From the NCBI GenBank assembly GCA_964502735.1, contig CAZCYD010000046.1, positions 1 through 25,305 on the forward strand: 25,305 nt of DNA, in the 5' to 3' direction. The position numbers and the translations under genes are program-made. Position 1 is the stretch's first letter, and every line of letters starts with the position of its first letter. Under the pieces are notes generated by a model. It saw only the letters and a list, made by a program, of their open reading frames with translations, ran no database searches and had not been told where the DNA came from. Shown here one piece after another: positions 15,710 to 24,559 of the stretch. This DNA is from JACKAN01 sp964502735. Lineage in GTDB: Bacteria; Bdellovibrionota; Bdellovibrionia; Bdellovibrionales; UBA1609.

Positions 15710-17167
15710 TTGGCAATCAAAGATGACATTATATACGCAGGAGGCACTTTTACAAACGTTACGGGAGTAGGAACTCGCAACCGACTTGCGGCCTTCCGCC
15801 TAGATACGGGTGCGGCTACGGCGTGGGATCCAAATGTAAACCATGAAGTCAAAACTCTGGCTATTCATAATAACACTCTTTATGCAGGGGGTTCTTTCAG
15901 TCTGGTCAACGGTGGAGCTGCCAGATCTAGATTGGCCGCAATTGATATAAATACGGGAGTAGCAACTTCTTGGGATCCAAGCCCCGATGGAACCGTTTTT
16001 AGCTTAAGTATTGCAGATAATAAGCTCCTTATTGGTGGTTCCTATAAAACAATTAACGGTGTATTAAGGAATGCGGTCTCCTCGTTTAATCTTGATGAGG
16101 GAGTCTTCACGTCTTGGGCACCTTCAGTTGGAGGAACTATCTATAGTGTTTCTATAAGTGGGACACAAGCTTATTTGGCTGGGCAATTGACAACTTTCCC
16201 AGCTAAAAACCGGGGGAAATTAGCCATTGTTAATTATCAGACAGGGGAGATTTCAGACTGGAATCCCAATATAGTAAATGGCGATGTTCGAACCATAGCT
16301 AAAGACGGTAACACTCTATACGCTGGCGGGTATTTCTCAGTCGTTAATGGCAGTGTGACCAGAAATAGACTAGCCGCTTTTGATATGTCTACAGGTCAAG
16401 TTTTGCCGTGGGACCCTGATATCCAAGGCACTAACGTGAATAAGATTTTACTTCACAATTCAAGTCTTTTTGTGGGGGGCTCTTTTAATATGGTTAATGG
16501 AGCTACAGTTCGCAATTATTTAGCTGAGCTAAATTTATCAGATGCTGTCGCAACAGCCTGGAATCCCAATGTGAATTGGAATGTAAATACATTTGCAATA
16601 AAAGATGGCTATATTTATATAGGTGGGTCTTTTACCACTGTAAATGGAGTGACCATCAGGAGTCGTTTAGCAGCACTGTCCTTAGTTGATGGTTTGGCAA
16701 CTGCCTGGGATCCAAATTTAACCGCATTGAGTGTTTTGGGCATTAAAATTAAAGACGATGTTCTTTATGTTGGTGGAAATATCTCATCCGTAGATGGAGA
16801 TACGCAAAGGCGTCACTTGGTAGCTTTTGATATCAACTCTGGATTAGGTACCATATCAAACAGCTGGAATCCCGGTGTCAATGAGTTTGTACAAAAGCTT
16901 GTCATAACGGATAGCACACTCTATGCGCTGGGTAATTTTACGACTCTGGGGTTGGGCTCTCATAGTCGTGTACGCTTAGCTGAAATCAACTTGAGTGATG
17001 GCTCGCCTACAAATTGGATTCCGGCATTTCAAAGTTATGCCACATATGACTCGGGAGTCGTGATGGGCAATAATCTTATTATTGGTGGCACTTTCTCGTA
17101 TTCTCATGGAAATTTAACTCGCACAAATATTACTGTATTCAGCAGGGATAATGGCGAACATTTTTAA
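15710..17167 (+). pseudogene. Giant beta-propeller-repeat surface protein, 3' part
   Basis: Same frame as the upstream part and continuous with it from 15581. It carries the rest of unit 11 and units 12-21 of the repeat, and ends FSRDNGEHF-stop right after the last repeat, with no anchor, sorting tail or autotransporter barrel. The nominal start at 15710 (ATC/ATT-type codon region within unit 12) has no ribosome site, so this half is unlikely to be translated on its own. Across both parts I count 21 units. A single base change (for example GGA or CGA to TGA) explains the break. Convergent with the helicase gene. Confidence 0.8.
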
Positions 17168-17275
17168 AATGTCATTATTATTTGTTAAGGCATCATTATA
17201 ATAGGATGCAATTAAACTCTGGTGAGATGATGAACTAAACTGTTATTGCCTATCCCACCAGAATCTATTTAATTT

Positions 17276-19128
17276 TTAACTTCTAGCTTCCGAGCGCGGA
17301 CCATTGCCTTTTCCAGAACGAAATTTACCAAATGAGCGAGCTGAATCACTATTGGAACGACTTTTCTGAGATCGCGACTTTTGGGGGTGTGATTTCTTAG
17401 CAAAAGGGCGCGACCCTTCAAAGTCCTCTCCTGACCGAGATCGTCTTTCGGAGGTGTTTTGTTCAAACTTTCGAGGTCTTCTGCTGTCAGGTGAGCGGGA
17501 TTCTGATCTTGATCCTCTATCAGATGAGGATCTCGTAGATGGGTATCTCGATTCAGCTCTTGAATCGGCTGATGGAGGAGTCCATCCTGCAGCATCTCGT
17601 GATTTTGGTCTTCGTTCTGATCGAGATTCCCCTCGTGAATTTGAATGGTCTCTATCAGAGTAGGATTTTCTTCCAGAGTTTTCTTCAGAGCCGAATCTAG
17701 ATTTTGAACTTTCTCCTTCGGAACCGAATCGAGATCTTGCTGATCTTCTACCAGAGGATACTCTATCAGATGAGTCTCTATCGGATTTGAAGCGTGGTCT
17801 TGATTTTGAAAATTTTCTGGAATCTCCACGTTCATTGCGCTCTCTTTTTTGCCGTTTTTGAGACTGATTAGCAAAAANNNNNNNNNNNNNNNNNNNNNNN
17901 NNNNNNNNNNNNNNNNNNNNNNNNNNNNNNNNNNNNNNNNNNNNNNNNNNNNNNNNNNNNNNNNNNNNNNNNNNNNNTCTCCACGTTCATTGCGCTCTCT
18001 TTTTTGCCGTTTTTGAGACTGATTAGCAAAAAGAGTTTCATCAAATTGTATTTGGTATTTTTTGGCGAGTTGAACCCAAGATCTATAATCTTCAGGAGTG
18101 ACAAAGCTTATGGCTTCTCCACTGGCACCGTTCCGTCCCGTTCTTCCTATTCTGTGGACGTAGTCTTCCGACATCATTGGCAAATCATAATTAATCACAT
18201 GTTCAACCTGAGGGACGTCAATTCCGCGAGCTAACACATCTGTGGCGCATAGAATTCGGCTACGACCGGTACGGAAATTGTCAATGGCCTTGTTTCTTTG
18301 CCCTTGCGTGCGGCCACTGTGAATGGCATCGACCTTAAAACCATATTGAGATAGATTTTTAGCGAGGTCATCAGTTCTTCTTTTCGTTTTGGCAAAGATG
18401 ATGACTAGGCCTTGGCGCTGGTTGAGTTCGTCGATAATTTTATCACTTTTTTCACTGATAGAAACCTTGAGTACGGATTGTTTAATAGAAGCCACAGGTT
18501 TCGAAGTTCTGTCGACATTAATTTTTTCGGGGCTAGACAAATAGCTTTCAGCTAGCTTTTGTACTCTTTTAGGAAGAGTGGCTGTAAATATTGAAGTTTG
18601 TCTAACTTTAGGTAAGTAGGTCAGAATTTCGTCGAGCTGAGGCGAAAAACCCATGTCCAACATACGATCGCCTTCGTCTAGAACGAGTATTCCAGTTGTA
18701 TCTAATCTGACGGCTCGGCGTTTAACATGATCGATAAGTCTTCCAGGTGTGGCGACGATAATACGGGTTTTTTTCTTGAGGGCCATAGCTTGTTTTCGCA
18801 TATCGGCCCCTCCCACTAGGGTTACAGGTCGGAGTTGGGGGCAATCAATTGTCAGATCGCGAATAAAATCAGAAATTTGTCTGGCAAGTTCTCTGGTGGG
18901 GGCCAATACCAGGCCCATTTGTTGTTTTTCTTCTAATAGTCTCGACACCATGGGGATGGAGTAAGCGGCGGTCTTGCCAGACCCTGTTTCTGCACAGGCG
19001 ATAAGGTCTTTCCCCTCCATTGCCACAGGTATTACTGAGCTTTGAATTTCTTTTGGGTTTGTAAACTGCATTTTGGCTAGTGCCGTGTTAATGGGGTTCT
19101 GCAGAGACATCTCTTGGAATGATTTCAT
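17276..19128 (-). CDS. DEAD-box RNA helicase (RhlE-like) with Ser/Arg-rich tail, crossing an artificial gap
   Basis: ATP-dependent RNA helicase. The start at 19128 (MKSFQEM) is chosen because it begins the Q-motif segment and has AGAGGA upstream; the frame open to 19227 lacks conserved sequence. Motifs: Q-motif FTNPKEIQSS, I AETGSGKT (46-53), Ia APTRELA, Ib TPGRLID, II DEGD instead of DEAD, III TAT, then ARGIDVPQVEHVINYDLP and VI HRIGRTGRNG. A run of 100 N (17878-17977) interrupts codon 383. Its flanks are the same 55 bp, and merging them gives a 565-aa protein whose last about 185 residues are dominated by SR, RS, SDR and ESR and end at TAA 17276. Reading straight through the Ns gives a different frame ending at 17269 and a nonsense tail. 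Such basic tails bind RNA in other helicases; likely role is ribosome assembly or RNA decay. Confidence 0.9.
17878..17977. other. 100-N scaffold gap flanked by identical 55-bp ends
   Basis: Exactly 100 N, a placeholder size. The 55 bases before it (17823-17877) and after it (17978-18032) are identical over their whole length. This is the signature of two contigs that overlap but were not joined; the true sequence probably lacks 155 of these bases. Confidence 0.9.
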
Positions 19129-19137
19129 AATGTTTTT

Positions 19138-19172
19138 CCTCTTTTTAGAGAGGACCTTTACGGGCGGGTCCT
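19138..19172 (-). promoter_or_regulatory. Two mutually exclusive hairpins over the helicase ribosome site
   Basis: On the minus strand AGGACC (19172-19167) can pair with GGTCCT (19156-19151). Alternatively CCTCT (19153-19149) can pair with AGAGG (19142-19138), which is the Shine-Dalgarno of the helicase. The two stems share 19151-19153, so only one forms at a time. This is a candidate translational switch. The pairing is seen in the sequence; the function is inferred. Confidence 0.4.
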
Positions 19173-19185
19173 TAAGGCTTGCAGA

Positions 19186-19248
19186 ATATTCAAAAATAAC
19201 AAATATCGACGGCACTAGAACCGCCAAGCTCTTAATGTTTTTGAATAT
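19186..19248. repeat. 11-bp inverted repeat upstream of the helicase
   Basis: ATATTCAAAAA (19186-19196) and TTTTTGAATAT (19238-19248) are perfect inverted copies 41 nt apart, in the 348-bp region between the helicase and the deoxyhypusine-synthase-like gene. They may be a protein site or part of a leader structure. I see no gene in 19129-19476. Confidence 0.5.
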
Positions 19249-19476
19249 CTAGCAATTGATTTGCCAGCAAAGTCTCTCTTTTTAGCGTTAATCTGTTAGT
19301 GTTAATCGCTTAAAGAGGCTCAAGCATATTTTATAGCGCTGGTCTCTCGGAACGATAAGCCATTCGGACACACTCTGCCGAATTCTCAGTAGTGGTGTAT
19401 TCTGATTAACATATAATGTCAATAGAGGTGTAAAATATATCTGTCTATCTTTTGTATAAGAGGCACGGGCAGTATT

Positions 19477-20445
19477 TTACTGCCCTAAAATATAAGCAAA
19501 CATAAGGGGAGCCACAATACTGGCGTCTGACTCTACAATAAACTTTGGAGTTTCAGCACCAAGCTTTCCCCAAGTTATCTTTTCATTAGGTATAGCTCCT
19601 GAGTAGGAGCCATAGCTTGTGGTGGAGTCTGAAATCTGGCAGAAGTAAGACCACAGGGGAACATCCTCCACTTCTAAATCCTGGTGAAGCATGGGAACAA
19701 CACAGATGGGAAAGTCTCCAGCAATTCCGCCACCGATTTGAAAAAAACCAATCCCGTCAGGCTTCGCATTTTCTCTGTACCATCCGGCTAACCATACCAT
19801 GTATTCTATGCCTGACTTCATTAGTGAGGGTTGGAGCTCTCCCGTGTAGCAATAACTGGCAAAGATATTTCCAATGGTCGAGTCTTCCCATCCTGGGACT
19901 ATTATCGGAAGGTTCTTTTCTGCAGCAGCTAGCATCCAGGAGTTTTTAGGATCAATTTCATAATAAGGTTCAAGCTCGCCACTTAATAGCATTTTGTACA
20001 TAAACTGATGGGGAAACATTCTTTCTTTATTTTCAGTGGCAGTTAGCCAGTGTTTATGTAGGTGCTTTTGTAGTTTGCGGAAGGCCTCTTGCTCAGGGAT
20101 GCAAGTGTCAGTAACGCGATTGAACCCTTGCTCTAAAAGGGCGTGTTCATCAGCCACAGATAAATCGCGATAATTGGGAACTCTTTTGTAACTCTTGTGG
20201 GCAACAAGATTCATTATATCTTCTTCGAGGTTAGCTCCCGTGCAGGAAATAATATGAACTTTATCTTGTCGAATCATTTCAGCTAAAGAAATGCCAAGCT
20301 CAGCTGTGCTCATAGCCCCAGCCAACGTGATCATCATTTTTTTATCTTCGGCAATGTGACGCTTATAGGCCTGGGCGGCATCCATCATGGCTGCGGCGTT
20401 AAAATGCTTAAAATTTTTATCCATAAAAGAAGAAATGGTTTGCAT
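19477..20445 (-). CDS. Deoxyhypusine synthase family protein
   Basis: 322 aa, full length. The family core is clear: ITLAGAMSTAELG, then SCTGANLEEDI, PIIVPGWEDSTIGN, GIGFFQIGGGIAGD, SDSTTSYGSYSGA, and the active-site stretch EKITWGKL with Lys294, equivalent to the lysine of human DHS that carries the aminobutyl group from spermidine. The eukaryotic GGGVxKHH motif reads GGGIAGDF, so the catalytic His pair is absent. Bacteria have no eIF5A, so the product is not hypusine; homospermidine or another aminobutyl transfer is the usual proposal for bacterial members. The cofactor should be NAD. It lies 104 bp downstream of the NadD-like gene on the same strand. Confidence 0.93.
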   Translation of the reverse strand: MQTISSFMDKNFKHFNAAAMMDAAQAYKRHIAEDKKMMITLAGAMSTAELGISLAEMIRQDKVHIISCTGANLEEDIMNLVAHKSYKRVPNYRDLSVADEHALLEQGFNRVTDTCIPEQEAFRKLQKHLHKHWLTATENKERMFPHQFMYKMLLSGELEPYYEIDPKNSWMLAAAEKNLPIIVPGWEDSTIGNIFASYCYTGELQPSLMKSGIEYMVWLAGWYRENAKPDGIGFFQIGGGIAGDFPICVVPMLHQDLEVEDVPLWSYFCQISDSTTSYGSYSGAIPNEKITWGKLGAETPKFIVESDASIVAPLMFAYILGQ

Positions 20446-20549
20446 GATTCTGGCCTCTCAAAGGTTACTATAGGGGTTACTATTTAGTGACTCTGAGGCC
20501 TGATCGCAACATTATTTTTGATTTTCTTGTAAAAAATGTGCAGAAAGCC

Positions 20550-21377
20550 CTATTGACCAACTTTTTGCAGTTTTAGAGCCTCTGAGCACCCTGAGGGTTG
20601 GTTATTAATATCAGATACTTTTTGTGGAGCTTCGGGCGCGTAGAGCCTATTGTGGGCAATATATCTTAAAACATCTGGGTGCAATTTTCCGTTTAACGGT
20701 AATAAGTCGTCGTAGTTTTGTCCCACCAATTTGCGAATTGAGGTTGAAGAGACTTCTGGAGAGGGTTTGGCAAGTTGAATAATCTTGGATTTGTACTGTT
20801 CAACAAATGCTTGATCGATATCTCCTTCGTCAGGACGGTGAGTAAGTAAAATATTAAGTCTTGGATGGTTAATTTGGAGGGCGTCAATCTGGTGGCCATA
20901 TCTGTCTATGATATCTGATCCAGAGATTTGAAAAACCAAGGTTTTGGGATGTAAGGTTTTTAGAAAATACTTATAAACTGCGTGCGATCCCTTGGTAAGT
21001 TTTAAATCGAATAGGTGGGCAAACTGTTCTACATCTACCACGTGAAGTTGGGGGTGATCCTGTGCTGCTAACCATGTCATATTTAAGCGGTGTAAACTAG
21101 ATGTCGCCTTCGGTTTGTGTGGGGCATCGAAGTTAGGAATTAAGATAACACGATCAAGTCCAGCCTCTTTTATGGCATTTAGAGCCACTTCAATATGCCC
21201 ATAGTGAGGAGGGTCAAAGGTTCCCATGAAAATGCCCACTCTTTTTTCAGGAGGGTCGGTGCGTACCAGTTGGAGTTGAGCTGGGTTGGCCTCCGCCAAA
21301 AAAATAAAAAAGCACTGAATAAATAGGAAACTGATAAATTTTGAGCACAGACGATTTTTGAACAACACGTTTATCAT
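20550..21377 (-). CDS. Exported NadD-like nucleotidyltransferase
   Basis: 275 aa. The catalytic core begins at about 47 with VGIFMGTFDPPHYGH (HxGH = 58-61) and contains PNFDAPHK, FQISGSDIIDRYG and EVSSTSIRKL (208-217), the ATP-binding signatures of nicotinate/nicotinamide mononucleotide adenylyltransferases. The unusual part is residues 1-30: basic start, then FISFLFIQCFFIFL and AEA-NP, a convincing signal peptide or anchor. GGGA-type spacing supports ATG 21377 (AGAGGGA upstream). No alternative ATG lies ahead of the core that would give a cytoplasmic form. A Ser/Gln/Lys-rich tail extends past the family end. ATP is scarce outside the cytoplasm, so either the anchor faces inward or the enzyme has another job. 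It precedes the NAD-dependent-family gene on the same strand. Confidence 0.88.
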   Translation of the reverse strand: MINVLFKNRLCSKFISFLFIQCFFIFLAEANPAQLQLVRTDPPEKRVGIFMGTFDPPHYGHIEVALNAIKEAGLDRVILIPNFDAPHKPKATSSLHRLNMTWLAAQDHPQLHVVDVEQFAHLFDLKLTKGSHAVYKYFLKTLHPKTLVFQISGSDIIDRYGHQIDALQINHPRLNILLTHRPDEGDIDQAFVEQYKSKIIQLAKPSPEVSSTSIRKLVGQNYDDLLPLNGKLHPDVLRYIAHNRLYAPEAPQKVSDINNQPSGCSEALKLQKVGQ

Positions 21378-21771
21378 GAATAATCCCTCTTGAGTCCCTT
21401 TGAGTAAGCTTTTAAAGCCATAAAACTTGAGGCCATCGAATGGTCCACTAGATTAAAGCTTGTGGTTTTTTAAACAAACCCGGCATCAATAACACGATAG
21501 GCGGGGAGGCGTCATGGTTTTGCTTTAAATTATGTAAATATTACCGGAACCAAATTTAGGGGTTGTTCTCATTTTTTGTATCTAAACCTTAATAAATTCA
21601 ATTTCAGATTCTTATTCAAAATATGAGTAGATAGAAAATAAAATATCCCACTTATAGATCGCACAGAAGAAAAAAATATTTGAAATAAATTCTCATAAAT
21701 ATATTAGAAAGTATTTATTGGTATTTTGGGTTGGCGAAATTGCAGAGATTACTGTACAGAATTTGATACAG

Positions 21772-23235
21772 ATGAAGGGGCAAATTCTTGTAACATTCAT
21801 TGTAGTACTATTTTTTTTAGGGTGTAAAAAGGAGGCATCTACAGATGTCGATGCGCTTCCGGTTGGCCTCATTGGACCCTATTCGAATTTGCATGAAAAT
21901 ATTCAATCCATTGACCTAACTTGCTCAGACCCAAAAAGCTGTCCTCAAAGTGTTGGACTCGTAATGGGTTACAATAGAACAGAGCAAACTTTAAAATACT
22001 GTACGGGATTTTTAATTGAGTCAAATGCGATTGTGACGAGCGCAGAATGTGTTGATCCTGAATTAATGGAATCTTCTTTACAGGCCTGTAGCCGGCGCTT
22101 AGTTATTCGATTTGTTGACAATTTAGGGAACTCTCAGACGGCAACCTGTGCAAGGATTCGAGAAAGAAGTGTTGGAGGAGTTTATGATCCCAACTATGCC
22201 GTGGTTGAATTGTCAGAAAGATTGTCCATGCCCACTTTAGATATTCATAGAGACGGGTTAGTGGATGAGCAAGATATATTTGTGCCTAAGATCAATATGA
22301 GAGGTAATAACACTAGCGCAAGTTTGGATGTGCAAAGTTGTAAGGTTGGACTAAAAACACTCTTGCACACCCGGAGTGTAAATCCCTGGGCCCAAACAGC
22401 AATAGGCATTAATTGTGAGGCTAGGGAGGGCAACTGGGGAGCTCCTATTCTAAATAAAGATCATCGAGTGATCGGAATTTTGCAGAACAATTGGCAAGAG
22501 TCCTTTAGTCGAGAGGTCAGTAAAAATTATCGCTTATTTGATGTGAAAGATAGCCAGCGCATAATATCCAATATTTTGTTTACAAATAGTTCGTGTATTT
22601 CCTCGCTGGGCAGCTTTTATGAGCAAGAGAAATGTGAAAGCATGGGGAGAGCAGATTTCTCAGATTGTTATGGAGGTGAGACAGAGAAGTCTGAGAGTAG
22701 TCGTAATGAAATTCTTGAGCAGTGGTCGTTGCAGCTACCACAGATTTTTGTTTTTAAAATTATCGCCAACGAAACTCAGACAAAGTTTAAAGCGGAGCCA
22801 ATCTGCGTAAAAACTAAAACTCAATACTTAAAATATGATCAGTTTGTAATCCAAGAGGGTGTGTGGGGATTTAGAAGAGAGAAAATAGTTTTTAATTATC
22901 CTCAAAAAATTGAACTTAAACCGAGATATACGATTTATGATGATTTACGAATTGATGTGGAATTTGCTTATGAGTTAAGCGGGCAAACATCAAACACAAT
23001 AGATATTACAAAAAAGAAATACCTTTGGCAGGGAAATTTACAAACCCTTGTAAATAGTGGAGAGAATGAAGGGGGACGCATTGTGATGCCGCTTTCAATA
23101 AAGGATTGCACTCTAGAACAGGCAAGTGATGGAAACAAGTTTGTGATTGAGCAATTTAATTACCCCGACAGCATTAACCGTCCGGGAGGATTTTCATATC
23201 AAAAAGAGACAGATAAACTGCCTCATTGTGACTAA
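21772..23235 (+). CDS. Trypsin-fold lipoprotein lacking the catalytic triad
   Basis: 487 aa from ATG 21772, which gives a clean lipoprotein signal (lipobox FLGC, Cys18); the longer TTG frame from 21718 spoils it. Residues about 60-260 follow a chymotrypsin-fold protease: CTGFLIESNAIVTSAECV, then DPNYAVVELSE, then EGNWGAPILNKDHRVIGIL. By alignment to TAAHC, D-A and GDSGGP, the triad positions are Glu92, Asn141 and Trp222, so it should not be a protease. Residues about 270-487 are a second, Cys-containing domain of mainly beta character with no family I recognise. The surface anchor suggests a binding or inhibitory role. The 394 bp upstream (21378-21771) hold only AT-rich sequence. Confidence 0.85.
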   Translation: MKGQILVTFIVVLFFLGCKKEASTDVDALPVGLIGPYSNLHENIQSIDLTCSDPKSCPQSVGLVMGYNRTEQTLKYCTGFLIESNAIVTSAECVDPELMESSLQACSRRLVIRFVDNLGNSQTATCARIRERSVGGVYDPNYAVVELSERLSMPTLDIHRDGLVDEQDIFVPKINMRGNNTSASLDVQSCKVGLKTLLHTRSVNPWAQTAIGINCEAREGNWGAPILNKDHRVIGILQNNWQESFSREVSKNYRLFDVKDSQRIISNILFTNSSCISSLGSFYEQEKCESMGRADFSDCYGGETEKSESSRNEILEQWSLQLPQIFVFKIIANETQTKFKAEPICVKTKTQYLKYDQFVIQEGVWGFRREKIVFNYPQKIELKPRYTIYDDLRIDVEFAYELSGQTSNTIDITKKKYLWQGNLQTLVNSGENEGGRIVMPLSIKDCTLEQASDGNKFVIEQFNYPDSINRPGGFSYQKETDKLPHCD

Positions 23236-23501
23236 ATGATTTTTTTATCACCTGTGTAAATAGCCATCTATGTAACTAACTGTATTAAATCAAGAATGAC
23301 TTCGAACTTTCATTAAAGAACGGACCATGGCTCGCAATAACGGCGCTTAATGCCAGGAGTTTTTTATGGCTATGTGTTGTCGGTTTTATTTTTCTCACGT
23401 TCACATTCATGTTCATGTGTTTCGCAGTAATACATTTCGCGGTTATTAAATGTTTTTTAAAACTAAGTCTATAGCCCCCCTGAATCTTCCGATAAGGAAT
23501 C

Positions 23502-24518
23502 ATGAAGAGAATGTCCTGGATGAATAAATTCCCCCTTTGGGCAATTGTTATTGTTGTTTTTTTGGGCTGTAGCCGTGAAAACAGAACAAATTCTAAGCTG
23601 TTCATAAAAACACCCAGCAAAGGAGCTTTGCTGTCCAAATACAAAATAGAACAAAGTTTTGGTGCATTATCGCTTGCCGAGTATAAGGTCTGCTACGGAG
23701 TAAATGTTGTTGGACCAGGTATAGCACAGCAAAATAGTGTTTGTGGGCCTAGCAAAGGAATTTATAGTGGTTTTGTTAAAGAGGGGGATACACTGGCCGT
23801 AACTGTACCTTCGGGAAACTCCAGAAACATTTCTGTATATACATACATCACGCCAAGAATAAATGAGACCTGTCCACAATGGAATTTTAATTGCTCTAAA
23901 GGGCAGGAGTGTCAGATCTATAAGGTTGGTGAGGTCGTTGGCCTTGATATAAACGGTCCAGAAGTTACGGTTGCTGTGAATATTCAATTTCCCGGTTTTG
24001 ATAGAAGTGTTGTTGTTAATTCTAGTTCCCCTTATATGTGTACGGGAGAGGTTAAAAATCAGTTGTTCACAACAGGGGATGTTAGGGACCCTTCAGGGAA
24101 TCCGATATCTGAAAATATAAGTCATCCAACCTCGGAGAGTCTTTTTAAGATTGATGATTGGTTATACTCTGCAAGTAGTCTGAATAGAGTCCTCCAAGAG
24201 CCATTATACAAAATTCCACCCTTTTTACACTCCATAACCTCGGACCCTTCTACGGGGAAAATCTATGGATTGAGTGCTTCGGGACGTATTTTAGAAGTAA
24301 ATCCTTCTACCGGGCAGCTTACAACTTTTACTGAAACCACATGCCCTTTATCTCATTGTCGAGCCCCACGGTGGTTTCAAAGTATAAGTATTGGCTTGGC
24401 TTCACAGGTTTTTGGATTGGATCACGGTGGAAACATTTGGAAATTGGATAGTGCTGGTGTTTTAAAAAAGACTCCCAATCAGGTGGGAAGAAACGTTCAG
24501 CAAGTGGTTTTTTTCTAG
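23502..24518 (+). CDS. Orphan lipoprotein
   Basis: 338 aa. AAGGA precedes ATG 23502 by 4 nt. A signal with lipobox FLGC gives Cys23. Residues about 45-165 look like a beta-sandwich with paired cysteines (VCYG, VCGP, TCPQWNFNC, GQEC), similar in character to the downstream secreted protein. Residues about 210-335 contain DPSTGKIYGLSASGRILEVN and then PSTGQLTTF, then FGLDHGGNIWKLD, resembling propeller blades of the kind that read as repeated IYGLD/GxIxxVD. Function unknown. It starts 266 bp after the pseudo-protease gene and 41 bp before the next gene, with which it probably forms an operon. Confidence 0.8.
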   Translation: MKRMSWMNKFPLWAIVIVVFLGCSRENRTNSKLFIKTPSKGALLSKYKIEQSFGALSLAEYKVCYGVNVVGPGIAQQNSVCGPSKGIYSGFVKEGDTLAVTVPSGNSRNISVYTYITPRINETCPQWNFNCSKGQECQIYKVGEVVGLDINGPEVTVAVNIQFPGFDRSVVVNSSSPYMCTGEVKNQLFTTGDVRDPSGNPISENISHPTSESLFKIDDWLYSASSLNRVLQEPLYKIPPFLHSITSDPSTGKIYGLSASGRILEVNPSTGQLTTFTETTCPLSHCRAPRWFQSISIGLASQVFGLDHGGNIWKLDSAGVLKKTPNQVGRNVQQVVFF

Positions 24519-24559
24519 AAATTATTAGTGAATAAAATGAGCTTAAAGGAGAATAAAAA

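Noticed and set aside
17218..17262. TCTGGTG/CACCAGA inverted repeat between the propeller and helicase genes as a terminator
   Set aside because: The stem is only 7 bp with a loop of 31 and the T-run is distant; not enough to call.
17269..17877. Helicase tail read straight through the Ns (ending at 17269)
   Set aside because: It repeats the 55-bp segment in another frame and gives a Glu/Gln/Leu tail without coherence; merging the overlap gives an orderly Ser/Arg tail ending at 17276.
18004..18964. Plus-strand frames antisense to the helicase
   Set aside because: Codon shadow of the helicase motifs; no start signals.
23285..23654. Minus-strand open frames opposite the orphan lipoprotein
   Set aside because: They are shadows of the plus-strand gene start and have no ribosome site or recognisable sequence.
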